From Pinirhizobacter sp036499745 (GTDB lineage Bacteria > Pseudomonadota > Gammaproteobacteria > Xanthomonadales > Rhodanobacteraceae), in contig NZ_DASYDG010000015.1 in NCBI RefSeq assembly GCF_036499745.1, positions 62,001 through 126,000 of the forward strand: a stretch of DNA of 64,000 bases, read 5' to 3'. Under the pieces are notes generated by a model, which was given only the letters and a program-made list of their open reading frames with translations, was not told where the DNA came from and made no database searches. Made by a program: the position numbers and the translations under genes. Shown here one piece after another: positions 42,319 through 51,048 of this stretch; within the stretch, counting starts at the first letter, position 1, and each line of letters starts with the position of its first letter.

Positions 42319-45300
42319 ATGTACGCGACCACCGGATATCGCAACGCAGCGCTCCGCAAAACCCTGCTCGCCGCCGCCCTGGCAGCCTCCTTCAGCGGCG
42401 CGATCCATGCCCAGGCAACCTCGGGCCGCATCTCGGGCCAGGCACCCATCGCTGAGAATGAAACCGTTCTGGTTGAAGGCGCCAACGGCCTGGTCCGCGA
42501 AGTGCCCGTTGACACTAAAGGCCGCTATGTGGCCGACGCCCTGCCCCTTACCACCTACAAGGTGTCGTTGCGGGTAGGCGGCAACACGGTGGACTCACGC
42601 GACAACGTCACTTTGCGCGTGGGCATTGCCACCGACGTGTCCTTTGAGAGCAGCGCACCATCGGCCGCCCATGCCCAGGACTTGTCCGGTGTATCCGTGT
42701 CGGCCACCGCATTGCCCAAGATCGACGTTACCAGCGTCAGCTCAAGCACCATCATCACTTCGCAGGACCTGGCCAAGCTGCCGCTGGGCCGCAGTGCCGA
42801 ATCGATCGCTTTGCTCGCTCCCGGCACCGTACCGGGCAGCACTTACTTCAAGAACGCCCTCGGTGGCTCGGTGGTCTCGTTTGCAGGCTCCTCGGTGACC
42901 GAGAACGCCTACTACGTCAATGGCCTGAACACCACCGATCCGCTCAGCGGCTTCGGTGGCATTTCCCTGCCCTACGGTGCGATCGATCAGCAGGAAGTGC
43001 TCAGTGGCGGCTACTCGGCTGCCTATGGCCGATCCGATGGCGGCGTGATCAGCCAGGTGGGCAAGAGCGGCACGAATGAGTGGCACGCCGGCGCACAGGT
43101 ATTGTGGGCGCCCGCCTTTGCCCAGAGCGATGCGCGCGACATCCGCTACCTGCATGGGGGCGATGAGAAAGGCACGATCTTCCAGCGCAACGCGCAGAAC
43201 AAGCAGTGGGTGACCACCGTCGACGGCTACGCCGGCGGCCCACTGATCAAGGACAAGCTGTTCATCTTCGCCGCCGTCGAGGCGCAGCGTACCGAAGGCA
43301 ACGATGTGGGCTCGCGCAACAGCGCCTACGACACCCAGTACCGGTACGAAGATCCGAAGGGTTACGTAAAGCTCAACTGGAACATCAACCAGAACAACAT
43401 CCTCGAACTCACCGGCCTGTCGCAAACCCACCGATCCACGGGCGAGAAGTACAACTACGACTACGACACGCTATCAAACGGCGACTACGCCAGCGACGAC
43501 CAGACGCTCAAGACCAGCGCGCGGATCTGGGTGGGCAAGTTCACAAGCTACATCACCGACAACCTCACGTTGACCGCGATGTACGGCAAGTCCAAGCTCA
43601 GTTACTACAACGAGCCGATCGATTCGGGCGTCACCGGGCCCTTTATTGGCGGAGCCGACCAGCAGAATCCGGCCCTGACCGGCGGCCGCATCATCACCAA
43701 CGGCCAGACCCTGGACACCATCGACAATCCCGACCACAAGTCGAGTAACCGCAACCTGCGCGTGGACCTCAACTACAAGCTCGGCGATCACTCGATCACC
43801 GCGGGCATCGACAACCAGGATTCGAAAGACATCCAGGACGGCACCACCATCGGCGGTGCCGGTTATGAGCTCTGGTACGCGCATGGCGACGCGGACAAGA
43901 ACGTCAGTGACAACCCGTATGTCGGCATGCCCGGCAACTACCCTGGCGGACAGACCGGCTACTTCGCCTATATCCGCCACTACAACACCCTGGCGACGGT
44001 GGCGGTCAAGCAGCGCGCCCAGTACGTGGAGGACAACTGGCAGGTCAATGACCGCCTGCTGCTGTCGCTGGGCGTTCGCAACGACCAGTTCACCAACTAC
44101 AACCCGTTCGGCGTGGCGTACCTGCGATTGACCAAACCACAATGGGCGCCGCGCCTGGGCTTCAGCTGGGATGTGAACGGCGATTCCTCACTGAAGGTAT
44201 ATGGCAACGCCGGCCGCTACTTCCTGGCCATGCCAGCCAGCGTTGCGTTGCGTACCGCCTCAGGCTCCCTCGCCGTGAACGAGTACTACACCTATACCGG
44301 CATCGCCGCCGATGGCACGCCCACCGGCCTCACCCCGATCGCATCGGCCACGGGTGGCGGCGTTTCCCCGAATGGGGAATACGGGCAGGCCCCCGACCCG
44401 AAAACGGTGTCGGCCAAGAACATCCATTCCGAATCGCAGGACGAATTCATCCTTGGCTTCGACAAGCAATTGAACGACGCCTACGTGTGGGGCATGAAGG
44501 CGACAGTGCGGCATCTGAACAACGCGCTGGACGACGTGTGCGACAACGGCGCGATCAGCCGCGCCGCGGAAGCCCAGGGGGCGGACCTGGCCAACGTCAC
44601 CATTGGCAGTTGCTATCTTTCCAATCCTGGCCGCGCCAACGTCTACCAGCTCAAGTCCGCCGACGGCGGTTACACCAACGTCACCGTCACCAACAAGGAC
44701 TTCGGCTTCAGCCACCTCAAGCGCAATTACTACGGCCTTGATACCTACCTGTCGCATCCGTTCGACGGCACCTGGGGTGCGAAGATCGACTACCTGTATT
44801 CGCGCAGCTACGGCAATACCGAGGGCCAGGTGCGCACGGACGTCGGCCAGGGCAGCGTATCCGCCTCGCGCGACTGGGATTACGAGACGCTGATGGAATA
44901 CGCCAACGGGTACCTCGCCAACGATCGCAAGCACGTGATCAAGTTCTACGGTTCATACCAGGTGGCCGCGGAGTGGATGCTCTCAGCCAACGTCACGGTG
45001 GCCTCGGGAACGCCGCGCGAATGCCTTGGGCTGTACGGCACGGCGCAGAACGATCCGTCCGGTTATGGCAGCTACTACCACTACTGCGACGGCCAGCCGA
45101 CGCGCCCGGGCGACAAGGGTCGCAATCCGTGGCAGGAGAATATTGACCTGACGGCTGAATACCGCCCGGAATGGGCGGGCAAGAAGCTGGCGTTCAACGC
45201 CACGGTGTTCAACGTGCTCAACCAGCAGCGCGCCAACCAGATCGACCCGGTGTATGGCACCACCACCACGGTCAAGGACAGCTACCAGCGAGTGATCAGC

Positions 45301-45348
45301 TACCAGACGCCGCGTTACTTCCGCCTTGGCGTGACGTACGACTTCTAA
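42319..45348 (+). CDS. TonB-dependent receptor, Oar-like
   Basis: 1009-residue outer-membrane receptor. A signal peptide (about 1-34, ending IHAQA) is followed by a carboxypeptidase-regulatory-like beta-sandwich (about 35-115), a plug domain (about 130-240) and a large beta-barrel ending with RLGVTYDF, the outer-membrane C-terminal aromatic signature. No obvious TonB box is resolved. Oar-type receptors take up oligosaccharides or peptides, or export proteases in some bacteria. Divergent from a secreted glycosidase and followed by a strong terminator, so it is monocistronic. Confidence 0.95.
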   Translation: MYATTGYRNAALRKTLLAAALAASFSGAIHAQATSGRISGQAPIAENETVLVEGANGLVREVPVDTKGRYVADALPLTTYKVSLRVGGNTVDSRDNVTLRVGIATDVSFESSAPSAAHAQDLSGVSVSATALPKIDVTSVSSSTIITSQDLAKLPLGRSAESIALLAPGTVPGSTYFKNALGGSVVSFAGSSVTENAYYVNGLNTTDPLSGFGGISLPYGAIDQQEVLSGGYSAAYGRSDGGVISQVGKSGTNEWHAGAQVLWAPAFAQSDARDIRYLHGGDEKGTIFQRNAQNKQWVTTVDGYAGGPLIKDKLFIFAAVEAQRTEGNDVGSRNSAYDTQYRYEDPKGYVKLNWNINQNNILELTGLSQTHRSTGEKYNYDYDTLSNGDYASDDQTLKTSARIWVGKFTSYITDNLTLTAMYGKSKLSYYNEPIDSGVTGPFIGGADQQNPALTGGRIITNGQTLDTIDNPDHKSSNRNLRVDLNYKLGDHSITAGIDNQDSKDIQDGTTIGGAGYELWYAHGDADKNVSDNPYVGMPGNYPGGQTGYFAYIRHYNTLATVAVKQRAQYVEDNWQVNDRLLLSLGVRNDQFTNYNPFGVAYLRLTKPQWAPRLGFSWDVNGDSSLKVYGNAGRYFLAMPASVALRTASGSLAVNEYYTYTGIAADGTPTGLTPIASATGGGVSPNGEYGQAPDPKTVSAKNIHSESQDEFILGFDKQLNDAYVWGMKATVRHLNNALDDVCDNGAISRAAEAQGADLANVTIGSCYLSNPGRANVYQLKSADGGYTNVTVTNKDFGFSHLKRNYYGLDTYLSHPFDGTWGAKIDYLYSRSYGNTEGQVRTDVGQGSVSASRDWDYETLMEYANGYLANDRKHVIKFYGSYQVAAEWMLSANVTVASGTPRECLGLYGTAQNDPSGYGSYYHYCDGQPTRPGDKGRNPWQENIDLTAEYRPEWAGKKLAFNATVFNVLNQQRANQIDPVYGTTTTVKDSYQRVISYQTPRYFRLGVTYDF

Positions 45349-45375
45349 CCATCCAGCTTTGAAGTGTTTCCCCCG

Positions 45376-45424
45376 GCCCTTCCGCGCCTGTCCCCCTTGC
45401 GCGCGCGGAAGGGCTGCTTTTTTT
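45376..45424 (+). terminator. Rho-independent terminator after the TonB receptor gene
   Basis: Perfect 12-bp arms GCCCTTCCGCGC (45376-45387) and GCGCGGAAGGGC (45403-45414) are followed by TGC and seven T residues (45418-45424). It lies 27 bases after the receptor stop and just before the end of the convergent ArsR gene. Confidence 0.92.
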
Positions 45425-45435
45425 CAGATGCACGA

Positions 45436-45783
45436 TCAGGTTTCGACCATTCGCTTCAGGCTTAATAAAGCGTCGTCCCACTGCCGGGCGACGTGATCGA
45501 GCGAACGGCGTGCTTCCTCCAGGCGGGAAGGCGCGAATTCCCACATGCGTTCGCGCCCGATCTTCACGTCATTGACGAGGCCTGCATCGGCCAGCACCAG
45601 CAAGTGCTTGGTCACGCCCTGGCGGGTGATCTGCGAGCCTTCGGTGAGCTGGGCGATGGACATGGCACCGCCGGCGCACAGCAACGCCACCAACCGCAAC
45701 CTGGCCTCGTCGCCCAACGCGGCAAAGACCGGTGCGGAACGTTGCAGGCTGCCTTGCAAGGGCGGCTTAGTGCGTGGCGACAT
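45436..45783 (-). CDS. ArsR family transcriptional regulator
   Basis: About 115 residues from ATG 45783, overlapping the upstream SRPBCC gene by 17 bp. Winged helix: APVFAALGDEARLRLVALL, then MSIAQLTEGSQITRQGVTKHLLVL as the recognition helix region, and VKIGRERMWEF wing. No CxC metal site, so it belongs to the non-metal SdpR-like group that is commonly paired with an AHSA1-domain protein. The pair is likely autoregulated through the GGTTGC repeats at 46241-46293. Confidence 0.92.
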   Translation of the reverse strand: MSPRTKPPLQGSLQRSAPVFAALGDEARLRLVALLCAGGAMSIAQLTEGSQITRQGVTKHLLVLADAGLVNDVKIGRERMWEFAPSRLEEARRSLDHVARQWDDALLSLKRMVET

Positions 45784-46228
45784 GGCGCTGGATGTTTTCC
45801 ATCTGCTCATCCCATCCCTGGCTGTTCATGCGGAATGCCTCGGCACGCCGTTCGGCGGGAATGGCATCGAATCCCGACTCCACCACGCGTAGCAGGGTTC
45901 CGCCCGAAGCTTCCTCCAGCTCAAACATCACAAGCGTGGTGGGCTCGTCGTCGTAGTTCTTGTTCGGGTCCACAGCGTAAGGGTGCCAATGGAAGCTGAA
46001 ACGACATTCCGGCTCAATGCAGGCGACGAGGAAATCGAACTGCAAGTGTTCATAACCCGGGTAAGTTATGCGCCCCCTGGCATGCTCGCCCTCAGCGAAT
46101 GACTCATCCTGAAACACGACGCCGAACCACTGGCCGAAGGCCTTTGGCTGGACCAGCGCCTGCCACACCCGCGAACGCGAGGCCTTGAGAAGAATCTGTC
46201 GTTCGATGCGATCGGTATCTTCAGCCAT
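45767..46228 (-). CDS. SRPBCC / AHSA1-domain protein
   Basis: 153 residues with a START-like hydrophobic-cavity fold: IERQILLKASRSRVWQAL at the N-terminus, FGVVF, YPGYEHLQFDFLVACIEP and a C-terminal long helix (AEAFRMNSQGWDEQMENI). ATG 46228 has AGGAGG 6 bp upstream. First gene of a two-gene operon with the ArsR regulator. In this pairing the SRPBCC protein is the regulator's target; ligand unknown. Confidence 0.92.
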   Translation of the reverse strand: MAEDTDRIERQILLKASRSRVWQALVQPKAFGQWFGVVFQDESFAEGEHARGRITYPGYEHLQFDFLVACIEPECRFSFHWHPYAVDPNKNYDDEPTTLVMFELEEASGGTLLRVVESGFDAIPAERRAEAFRMNSQGWDEQMENIQRHVATH

Positions 46229-46240
46229 ATGCCACCTCCT

Positions 46241-46293
46241 GGTTGCATATACCTATACCGCGTTACCTACTCTGAATGCAACCCCTAGGTTGC
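46241..46293. promoter_or_regulatory. GGTTGC repeat operator at the SRPBCC-arsR promoter
   Basis: GGTTGCAT occurs at 46241-46248, its inverse ATGCAACC at 46276-46283, and GGTTGC again at 46288-46293, where the last two form GCAACC-CCTA-GGTTGC. On the minus strand TTGCAT (-35, within the inverse copy) and TATAGG (-10) are 18 bases apart, so the repeats bracket the promoter between the -35 and the ribosome site. Probable ArsR autoregulatory sites. Confidence 0.55.
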
Positions 46294-46378
46294 CTAACGG
46301 GCAGTATCGAACTCGCGACGGTGCGAGCCTGCCCCGCACCGCCGCGTGGATCTTTCGCCATGATTTCGATGACGGCGG

Positions 46379-46573
46379 TCAGGTTCGCTGGGCGAACGCC
46401 TTCTCGATCTTCTTGTCGGTCTTGTATTGACCCAGGGCATACACGGCCCAGAAAGCCGCGGGCAACCAGCCAATCAGGGTGATCTGGAGAATCAGGCAAA
46501 CCAGCCCGGCGATCGGCCTGCCGATGGTGAAGAACGTCAGCCATGGCAGAAGCAAGGCGATCAGCAAACGCAT
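46379..46573 (-). CDS. Pmp3/YqaE (UPF0057) family small membrane protein
   Basis: 64 residues with two transmembrane helices (about 3-20 and 24-45) and the typical ILQITLIGWLPAAFWAVYAL segment, then a charged tail. The first helix lacks the usual PP motif. ATG 46573 with AAGGG upstream; a TTG two codons earlier is in frame. Pmp3 proteins are linked to membrane potential and salt stress. Divergent from the TraB/GumN gene. Confidence 0.85.
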   Translation of the reverse strand: MRLLIALLLPWLTFFTIGRPIAGLVCLILQITLIGWLPAAFWAVYALGQYKTDKKIEKAFAQRT

Positions 46574-46762
46574 TCTCAATTCCCTTTGTTGGTTAATCTT
46601 CCGAGCCGTTATATGTACCTACGGCAAGGGGTGCCGGATGATCTTACCGGATACGGCCAGCGCGCTGCGATACCAGTACCCTGCTACCGGCGCCGCGCCG
46701 CTCGCGACCGGTTGACACCGTTTCGTGGTATCAATCGAAGGGTCTTGCCGCCGGACCGCACC

Positions 46763-47782
46763 ATGCGCCTTCGATCCATCGCCCTGCTCACCCTCTGCCT
46801 GGCCTTGCCGGCCATGGCCCAGGACCATCCCCAGCAGGCGGTCAACCTGGAAGCCATCACCGTCCAGGGCCAGCAGCCAGGCCCCGGCCTGTGGAAGGTC
46901 ACCAAGAACCAGCACACCATGTGGATCCTGGGACTGGTGGCGCCCCTGCCCCGGGACATCCAGTGGCACTCGGCCGACGTCGAGAACGCCGTGGCCAATT
47001 CGCAAGTGGTGCTGCAGCCGCCGTCGATGTCGCTCAAGCCCAAGGTGGGCTGGTTCGGCAAGCTGATGTTGCTGCCCACGCTGATCAATGCCCGCGACCA
47101 GCCCGACGACGGCAACCTGAAAGACGCCGTTCCGCCCGACGATTACGCCCTGTGGCTGAAGCTGAAGGACCAGTACATCGGCAAGAACAAGAAGATCGAG
47201 AATTACCGTCCGATTTTTGCGGCGCTGAAGCTTTACAACGAAGCGGTCAAAGGCATCGGCCTGCGCCAGAAAACCAATATCGCCGGCACCGTCGACGACC
47301 TGGCCAGGACCCACGGCGTAGAGCTGCAGCCGGTGCAGTACGAGGTGGAGATCGCCGAGCCACGTGCGGCCGTCAAACAGTTCAAGGCCTCTACCCTCGA
47401 CGACGTCAGATGCTTCCACCAGACGCTGGACAACATCGACAAGCGGCTGGGCACGCTTACCGTGCGCGCCAACGCGTGGGCCACCGGCGACGTGCCGGCC
47501 CTGCGCAAATACCTGGTGCAGGATCGCTGGGACATCTGCCTGAACACCGTAGCCGAGGCCGGCATCGCCAAGCGGCTGGGTATCAGCGACATGCTTACCA
47601 GGCTGCGCACGTTGTGGTTGTCCTACGCCATCCAGGCCATGACCAACCACCGGCAGAGCTTCGCCATGCTGCCGATGGAAGACCTCATCGATCCCAATGG
47701 CTCTCTCGCGGAGTTGCGCAAGCGCGGTTATACCGTCACCGCACCCGATGATGACAACGCCACTACCCCGACCAGCCCTTGA
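46763..47782 (+). CDS. TraB/GumN family exported protein
   Basis: 339 residues with a Sec signal peptide (about 1-19, LPAMA-Q). The TraB/GumN (TIKI-like) pattern starts at GLWKVTKNQHTMWILGLVAPLP, where the usual L-x-G-T/S-x-H is altered to ILGLVAPLP, so one putative metal-binding histidine may be missing. The C-terminal segment ends with AELRKRGYTV, diagnostic for the family. Members are suspected metalloproteases; catalytic ability here is doubtful. Next gene starts 11 bp downstream. Confidence 0.85.
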   Translation: MRLRSIALLTLCLALPAMAQDHPQQAVNLEAITVQGQQPGPGLWKVTKNQHTMWILGLVAPLPRDIQWHSADVENAVANSQVVLQPPSMSLKPKVGWFGKLMLLPTLINARDQPDDGNLKDAVPPDDYALWLKLKDQYIGKNKKIENYRPIFAALKLYNEAVKGIGLRQKTNIAGTVDDLARTHGVELQPVQYEVEIAEPRAAVKQFKASTLDDVRCFHQTLDNIDKRLGTLTVRANAWATGDVPALRKYLVQDRWDICLNTVAEAGIAKRLGISDMLTRLRTLWLSYAIQAMTNHRQSFAMLPMEDLIDPNGSLAELRKRGYTVTAPDDDNATTPTSP

Positions 47783-47793
47783 AAGGAGCCGCC

Positions 47794-48423
47794 ATGAATG
47801 GACCAGCCCTGGCCTCGCGCCTGCGGGAGATGTTTGCCAGCCACGACGTGGAACTGGAAGACGACGAAGAAGACTGGCTGGTGACCGATGGCGATTTCCC
47901 GGCCATCCGCGCCACCTGGCACGCCGGCCGCGGCGATGAACCAGGTCACCTGGACATCGACGTGGTGGCGGCCGAGGAACGCACCATCGAGCTCTCCTAC
48001 CCAGGTTACGGCGAGCGAGGCTGCCGCGATGCGCTGGACGATTTCGAGCGACAGGCGCTGTATCCGCTGCTCGCCGCCTGCTGGTACGTCACCGACGATC
48101 GCAAGCTCGATGTCAGCGCCTTCGACAGCGGCCTGAACACCTGGGACGTGTTCGCTGGCAAGCCGGGCTTGCGCGGCGTGGCGGATATTCCAGCAAATGT
48201 GCGCGATGCCGTGCTTGCGGCGTTGCGCGCGCAATCCCTCACCTCGGAACTGCACTGGGTGAACCTGTTCCACGCCCGCGATACCGATGGCAACGAACGC
48301 GCCCTGGCTACGCTGGACAACCAGCCCTGGGCTGCGGGTGTCGCCGCCTTGTCATCGAAGGATTGGCCACAGGCGGAGAACTCGGCGAGGTGGCTGCTGC
48401 TGGTGGACGTTCGCGACTATTAA
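47794..48423 (+). CDS. Uncharacterised protein (possibly DUF6348-like)
   Basis: 209-residue soluble acidic protein starting at ATG 47794 with AAAGGAG 6 bp upstream. Segments such as GWLVTDGDFPAI-like DWLVTDGDFPAIRATW and SAFDSGLNTWDVFAGKPGLRG are recognisable as a conserved uncharacterised family, which I tentatively call DUF6348. There is no signal peptide or catalytic motif. It probably shares a transcript with the TraB/GumN gene. Confidence 0.7.
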   Translation: MNGPALASRLREMFASHDVELEDDEEDWLVTDGDFPAIRATWHAGRGDEPGHLDIDVVAAEERTIELSYPGYGERGCRDALDDFERQALYPLLAACWYVTDDRKLDVSAFDSGLNTWDVFAGKPGLRGVADIPANVRDAVLAALRAQSLTSELHWVNLFHARDTDGNERALATLDNQPWAAGVAALSSKDWPQAENSARWLLLVDVRDY

Positions 48424-48426
48424 AAA

Positions 48427-48531
48427 ATGTTACAGCGCAGGCGGACGGTGCGCGGCGGAAAGTACCGCCAGGGGTTCGGCGACGACAAGATCAACAGCCT
48501 CATCGCCGCCGGGCGCTTCGGCAACGCCTAA
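48427..48531 (+). CDS. Very short ORF, 34 residues, unknown or remnant
   Basis: An ATG three bases after the previous stop opens a 34-codon frame, basic at the N-terminus and ending with DDKINSLIAAGRFGNA, which looks like the end of a folded protein. No ribosome site is visible, but re-initiation after the upstream stop is possible. It overlaps the cytochrome b561 stop by four bases. Could equally be a gene remnant. Confidence 0.25.
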   Translation: MLQRRRTVRGGKYRQGFGDDKINSLIAAGRFGNA

Positions 48532-49067
48532 CCCGCCGGATCCTTGCCGAACAACATGCTGGCCAGCACACCATCCTTGCGCACCAGGTGGTGGAACAAT
48601 GCCGCCCCCAGGTGGGTCAGGTAAGTGAAGAACAGCAGGTAGGCACCAAAACCGTGCGCATCGCGCAGGAAGGTGTAGAGCGCCAGGTTGTGTGGTGCGA
48701 TCGGCGGCAGGTGCACATGAGGCGCGAGCTGGATCGGATACCCCGCCGCCGATAGCGTCGACCAGCCCAACAGCGGTAGGAAGAACATCAACGCATACAG
48801 CAGCCAGTGCGACAGCGTGGCCGCGTGGCGCATCCAGCCCGGCATGTCCTCGGGCATCGGCGGTGGCTTATGCACCAGGCGCACGATGAGCCGGATGATC
48901 ACCAGCACGAAGATGGTGAAGCCAAGCGGCTTGTGGATGGCGAAGAGCCATTCGTGGGTACGGCTGACCGTCGACACCATGCCGGCACCGATGAACAGCA
49001 TCGCGATCACCAGCACCGCCATCAGCCAGTGCAGGATACGCGCGGGAAGCCAGAAGCGTTCAGTCAT
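48528..49067 (-). CDS. Cytochrome b561 family protein
   Basis: 179 residues, four transmembrane helices. Di-haem ligands are suggested by His in ILHWLMA (first helix), HKPLGF (second), SHWLLYALMF (third) and HGFGAYLLFFTYLTHLGAALFHH (fourth). ATG 49067 overlaps the stop of the peroxidase gene by 8 bp, so the two are translationally coupled. It likely supplies electrons from the quinone pool to the membrane-anchored haem peroxidase. Confidence 0.93.
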   Translation of the reverse strand: MTERFWLPARILHWLMAVLVIAMLFIGAGMVSTVSRTHEWLFAIHKPLGFTIFVLVIIRLIVRLVHKPPPMPEDMPGWMRHAATLSHWLLYALMFFLPLLGWSTLSAAGYPIQLAPHVHLPPIAPHNLALYTFLRDAHGFGAYLLFFTYLTHLGAALFHHLVRKDGVLASMLFGKDPAG

Positions 49068-50148
49068 GACGAGGCTCCTTGGCGAAACTCGGATGCGGGC
49101 CTTCCGCGGCACGGCGGCGGAACGAGGATGAATACACGGCCGAGCGTACCGCCAGCAGCGGATCGTCCGAGCCCCTGATGCCAGTAGGCAGCGCCAACGG
49201 GTCGAAGTTGATGTCGCGGCAGGGGCCGTCGTCCTCGGTAATGAGATGGTCGATGGTCAATCGACCGACCTTTACCGATTCACGATCTTCAGGCCACTGC
49301 ACGGTAGCGTCGTCGGTCTTGTCGCCGGGCGCCGCCAGCTGGATCGACATGTCCCAGATGAGAGGCCCCGCGGCCGCACGCTTGATGAGGTCGTCGAAAA
49401 GAAAATCATGGGGCATGCCAGCGAGCTTGTCCTTCTCCATCCATTCCGGCGTGGCGGTGGGATCCAGTGACCACCTGACCAAGCGGGTGGTGCCATCGCC
49501 GCCGATGAAACGGAACGCATTGATCGAGTAGTAGCGCGTATTGACGAAGCTCGACGCCAGCGGCTGTTCCTTCAGGTAATTGATGAAGGCCACTGTCTCC
49601 GGATGGGCCGCCATGTACGGTCCCACCTTGGCCGGGTCCGGCTTGCCGTCCGCGCCGGGCGAGGTTGCCTTCAGGAACTGCATGAATGCCTGCGGCGTGG
49701 CCACGGGAAATATGGCCGTGGAATCCATTGCCGTGCGCCAGACCTCGCCGTTGGGGGCGGTGATCGACAACGCGATGGCGCGGAACACCAGGCGGCCATC
49801 GGGTGAATCGGGCATGCCACCACCGGTGGAGAAGCGCCCGATCACGCTGGACTGCCCTTGCGCGAACACATTGGCCACGGAAAGCCGCGTTCCCTGCCCG
49901 TTGCCGTCGAAATGTCCGGTGAAACAGTAGCCCTTGGCGTGGGCCCGGCGGAAGCCGTCGTGCAGGCCGTCGTGAACCTGCAGCGCGTCGGCAACCTTGC
50001 CCGGCCCCAGGCGGCCGCCGAACCATCCACCCGTCCAGGCAAACAGCAGCAGGACCACGGCCACAACCGCGGCTATCAGCCCCGCGGCGCCCTTGTTCCG
50101 GGCCAGCTGGCTGATGATGGAATTCGTATCTCGAGGATTTTGAGCCAT
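49060..50148 (-). CDS. Membrane-anchored catalase-family peroxidase
   Basis: 362 residues. One N-terminal transmembrane anchor (about 18-40) puts a minimal catalase fold in the periplasm. The distal His lies in FRRAHAKGYCFTGHF, and the core RFSTGGGMPDSPDGRLVFRAIAL and NTRYYSINAFRF match the catalase-related peroxidase (SrpA/MLP-type) group, shorter than true catalase (about 480+). ATG 50148 is chosen over 50202. The downstream coupled cytochrome b561 gene supports a quinol-dependent peroxidase system. Confidence 0.92.
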   Translation of the reverse strand: MAQNPRDTNSIISQLARNKGAAGLIAAVVAVVLLLFAWTGGWFGGRLGPGKVADALQVHDGLHDGFRRAHAKGYCFTGHFDGNGQGTRLSVANVFAQGQSSVIGRFSTGGGMPDSPDGRLVFRAIALSITAPNGEVWRTAMDSTAIFPVATPQAFMQFLKATSPGADGKPDPAKVGPYMAAHPETVAFINYLKEQPLASSFVNTRYYSINAFRFIGGDGTTRLVRWSLDPTATPEWMEKDKLAGMPHDFLFDDLIKRAAAGPLIWDMSIQLAAPGDKTDDATVQWPEDRESVKVGRLTIDHLITEDDGPCRDINFDPLALPTGIRGSDDPLLAVRSAVYSSSFRRRAAEGPHPSFAKEPRHD

Positions 50149-50266
50149 GGGGATGCCTTTGCGGTAAGCCGTGTAAGCAGAACCGGCCAGGACCGGTTTC
50201 ATTGCATGGGCGGGCGGATCGCGCGCATGATGCGCTCGGCCGTTCCCACCCCACGAGGAACCATCG

Positions 50267-51013
50267 ATGAAGACAAAAGCCCTGCTTGCCGCGTTGACGC
50301 TTGCGGTTCCCGCCGCCTACGCCGCCGCGCCACCCGCCTATGTATCTACTGCCGTGCAATCCTCAGCACGCCCGGCAGAAGACACCGCGCGTGACGCTGC
50401 CCGCCATCCGGCGGAACTCGTCGCCTTCGCCGGCATCAAGCCGGGCAATACCGTGGCCGACATCATGCCCGGTGGCGGTTACTTTACGCGCATTTTCAGC
50501 GGCGTGGTGGGGGCCAGCGGCCATGTCTATGCCGTGGTCCCCTCCGAATTCGTCCAGAAGAACCCCAAGGCCACGGACAAGGTCACCGCTCTTGCCGCCG
50601 AAAAGAATTTTTCCAATGTAAGCGTGGTTACCGTGCCGGCGGCCGGTATCGCCACCGACAAACCGCTCGACGTGGCCTGGACCAGTGACAACTATCACGA
50701 CATCACCGGTTACTTCGGCAAGGACCAGGCCCTGGCCATGGACAAGGCAGTCTTCAAGGCCCTCAAGCCCGGCGGCGTGTTCATCGTGATCGACCATGCC
50801 GCGCAGGCGGGCAGCGGCGACAGCGCCACCACCACCTTGCACCGCATCGACCCTGCGCTGGTGCTCGAACAGGCCAAGGCCGCCGGATTCACCCTTGAAG
50901 GAAAATCCCAGGTGCTGGCCAACCCCGCCGACACACACGACAAGAAAGTGTTCGACGAGACCATCAGGGGCCACACCGACCAGTTCGTCTTCAAGTTCCG
51001 CAAGCCGAAGTAA
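50267..51013 (+). CDS. Exported class I methyltransferase-fold protein
   Basis: 248 residues with a clear Sec signal peptide (about 1-19, PAAYAAA). The Rossmann-like methyltransferase fold is seen as VADIMPGGGYFTRIFS (motif I) and LKPGGVFIVIDHAA. Such exported methyltransferases are widespread in proteobacteria, yet SAM is not known in the periplasm, so the ligand is unclear. Divergent from the peroxidase gene and convergent with cysA. Confidence 0.9.
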   Translation: MKTKALLAALTLAVPAAYAAAPPAYVSTAVQSSARPAEDTARDAARHPAELVAFAGIKPGNTVADIMPGGGYFTRIFSGVVGASGHVYAVVPSEFVQKNPKATDKVTALAAEKNFSNVSVVTVPAAGIATDKPLDVAWTSDNYHDITGYFGKDQALAMDKAVFKALKPGGVFIVIDHAAQAGSGDSATTTLHRIDPALVLEQAKAAGFTLEGKSQVLANPADTHDKKVFDETIRGHTDQFVFKFRKPK

Positions 51014-51020
51014 CAAAATC

Positions 51021-51048
51021 GGCGCCGGCCGCCTTATGTGCCGGCGCC
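51021..51048 (-). terminator. Terminator hairpin at the end of the sulfate operon
   Basis: GGCGCCGGC (51021-51029) pairs with GCCGGCGCC (51040-51048). On the minus strand the stem is followed by GATTTTG, a short U-tract, and it overlaps the last codons of cysA. It can also block readthrough from the convergent methyltransferase gene. Confidence 0.55.

Noticed and set aside
42742..43431. 229-codon minus-strand frame inside the TonB receptor gene
   Set aside because: Shadow of a confident receptor gene; no ribosome site or recognisable domain.
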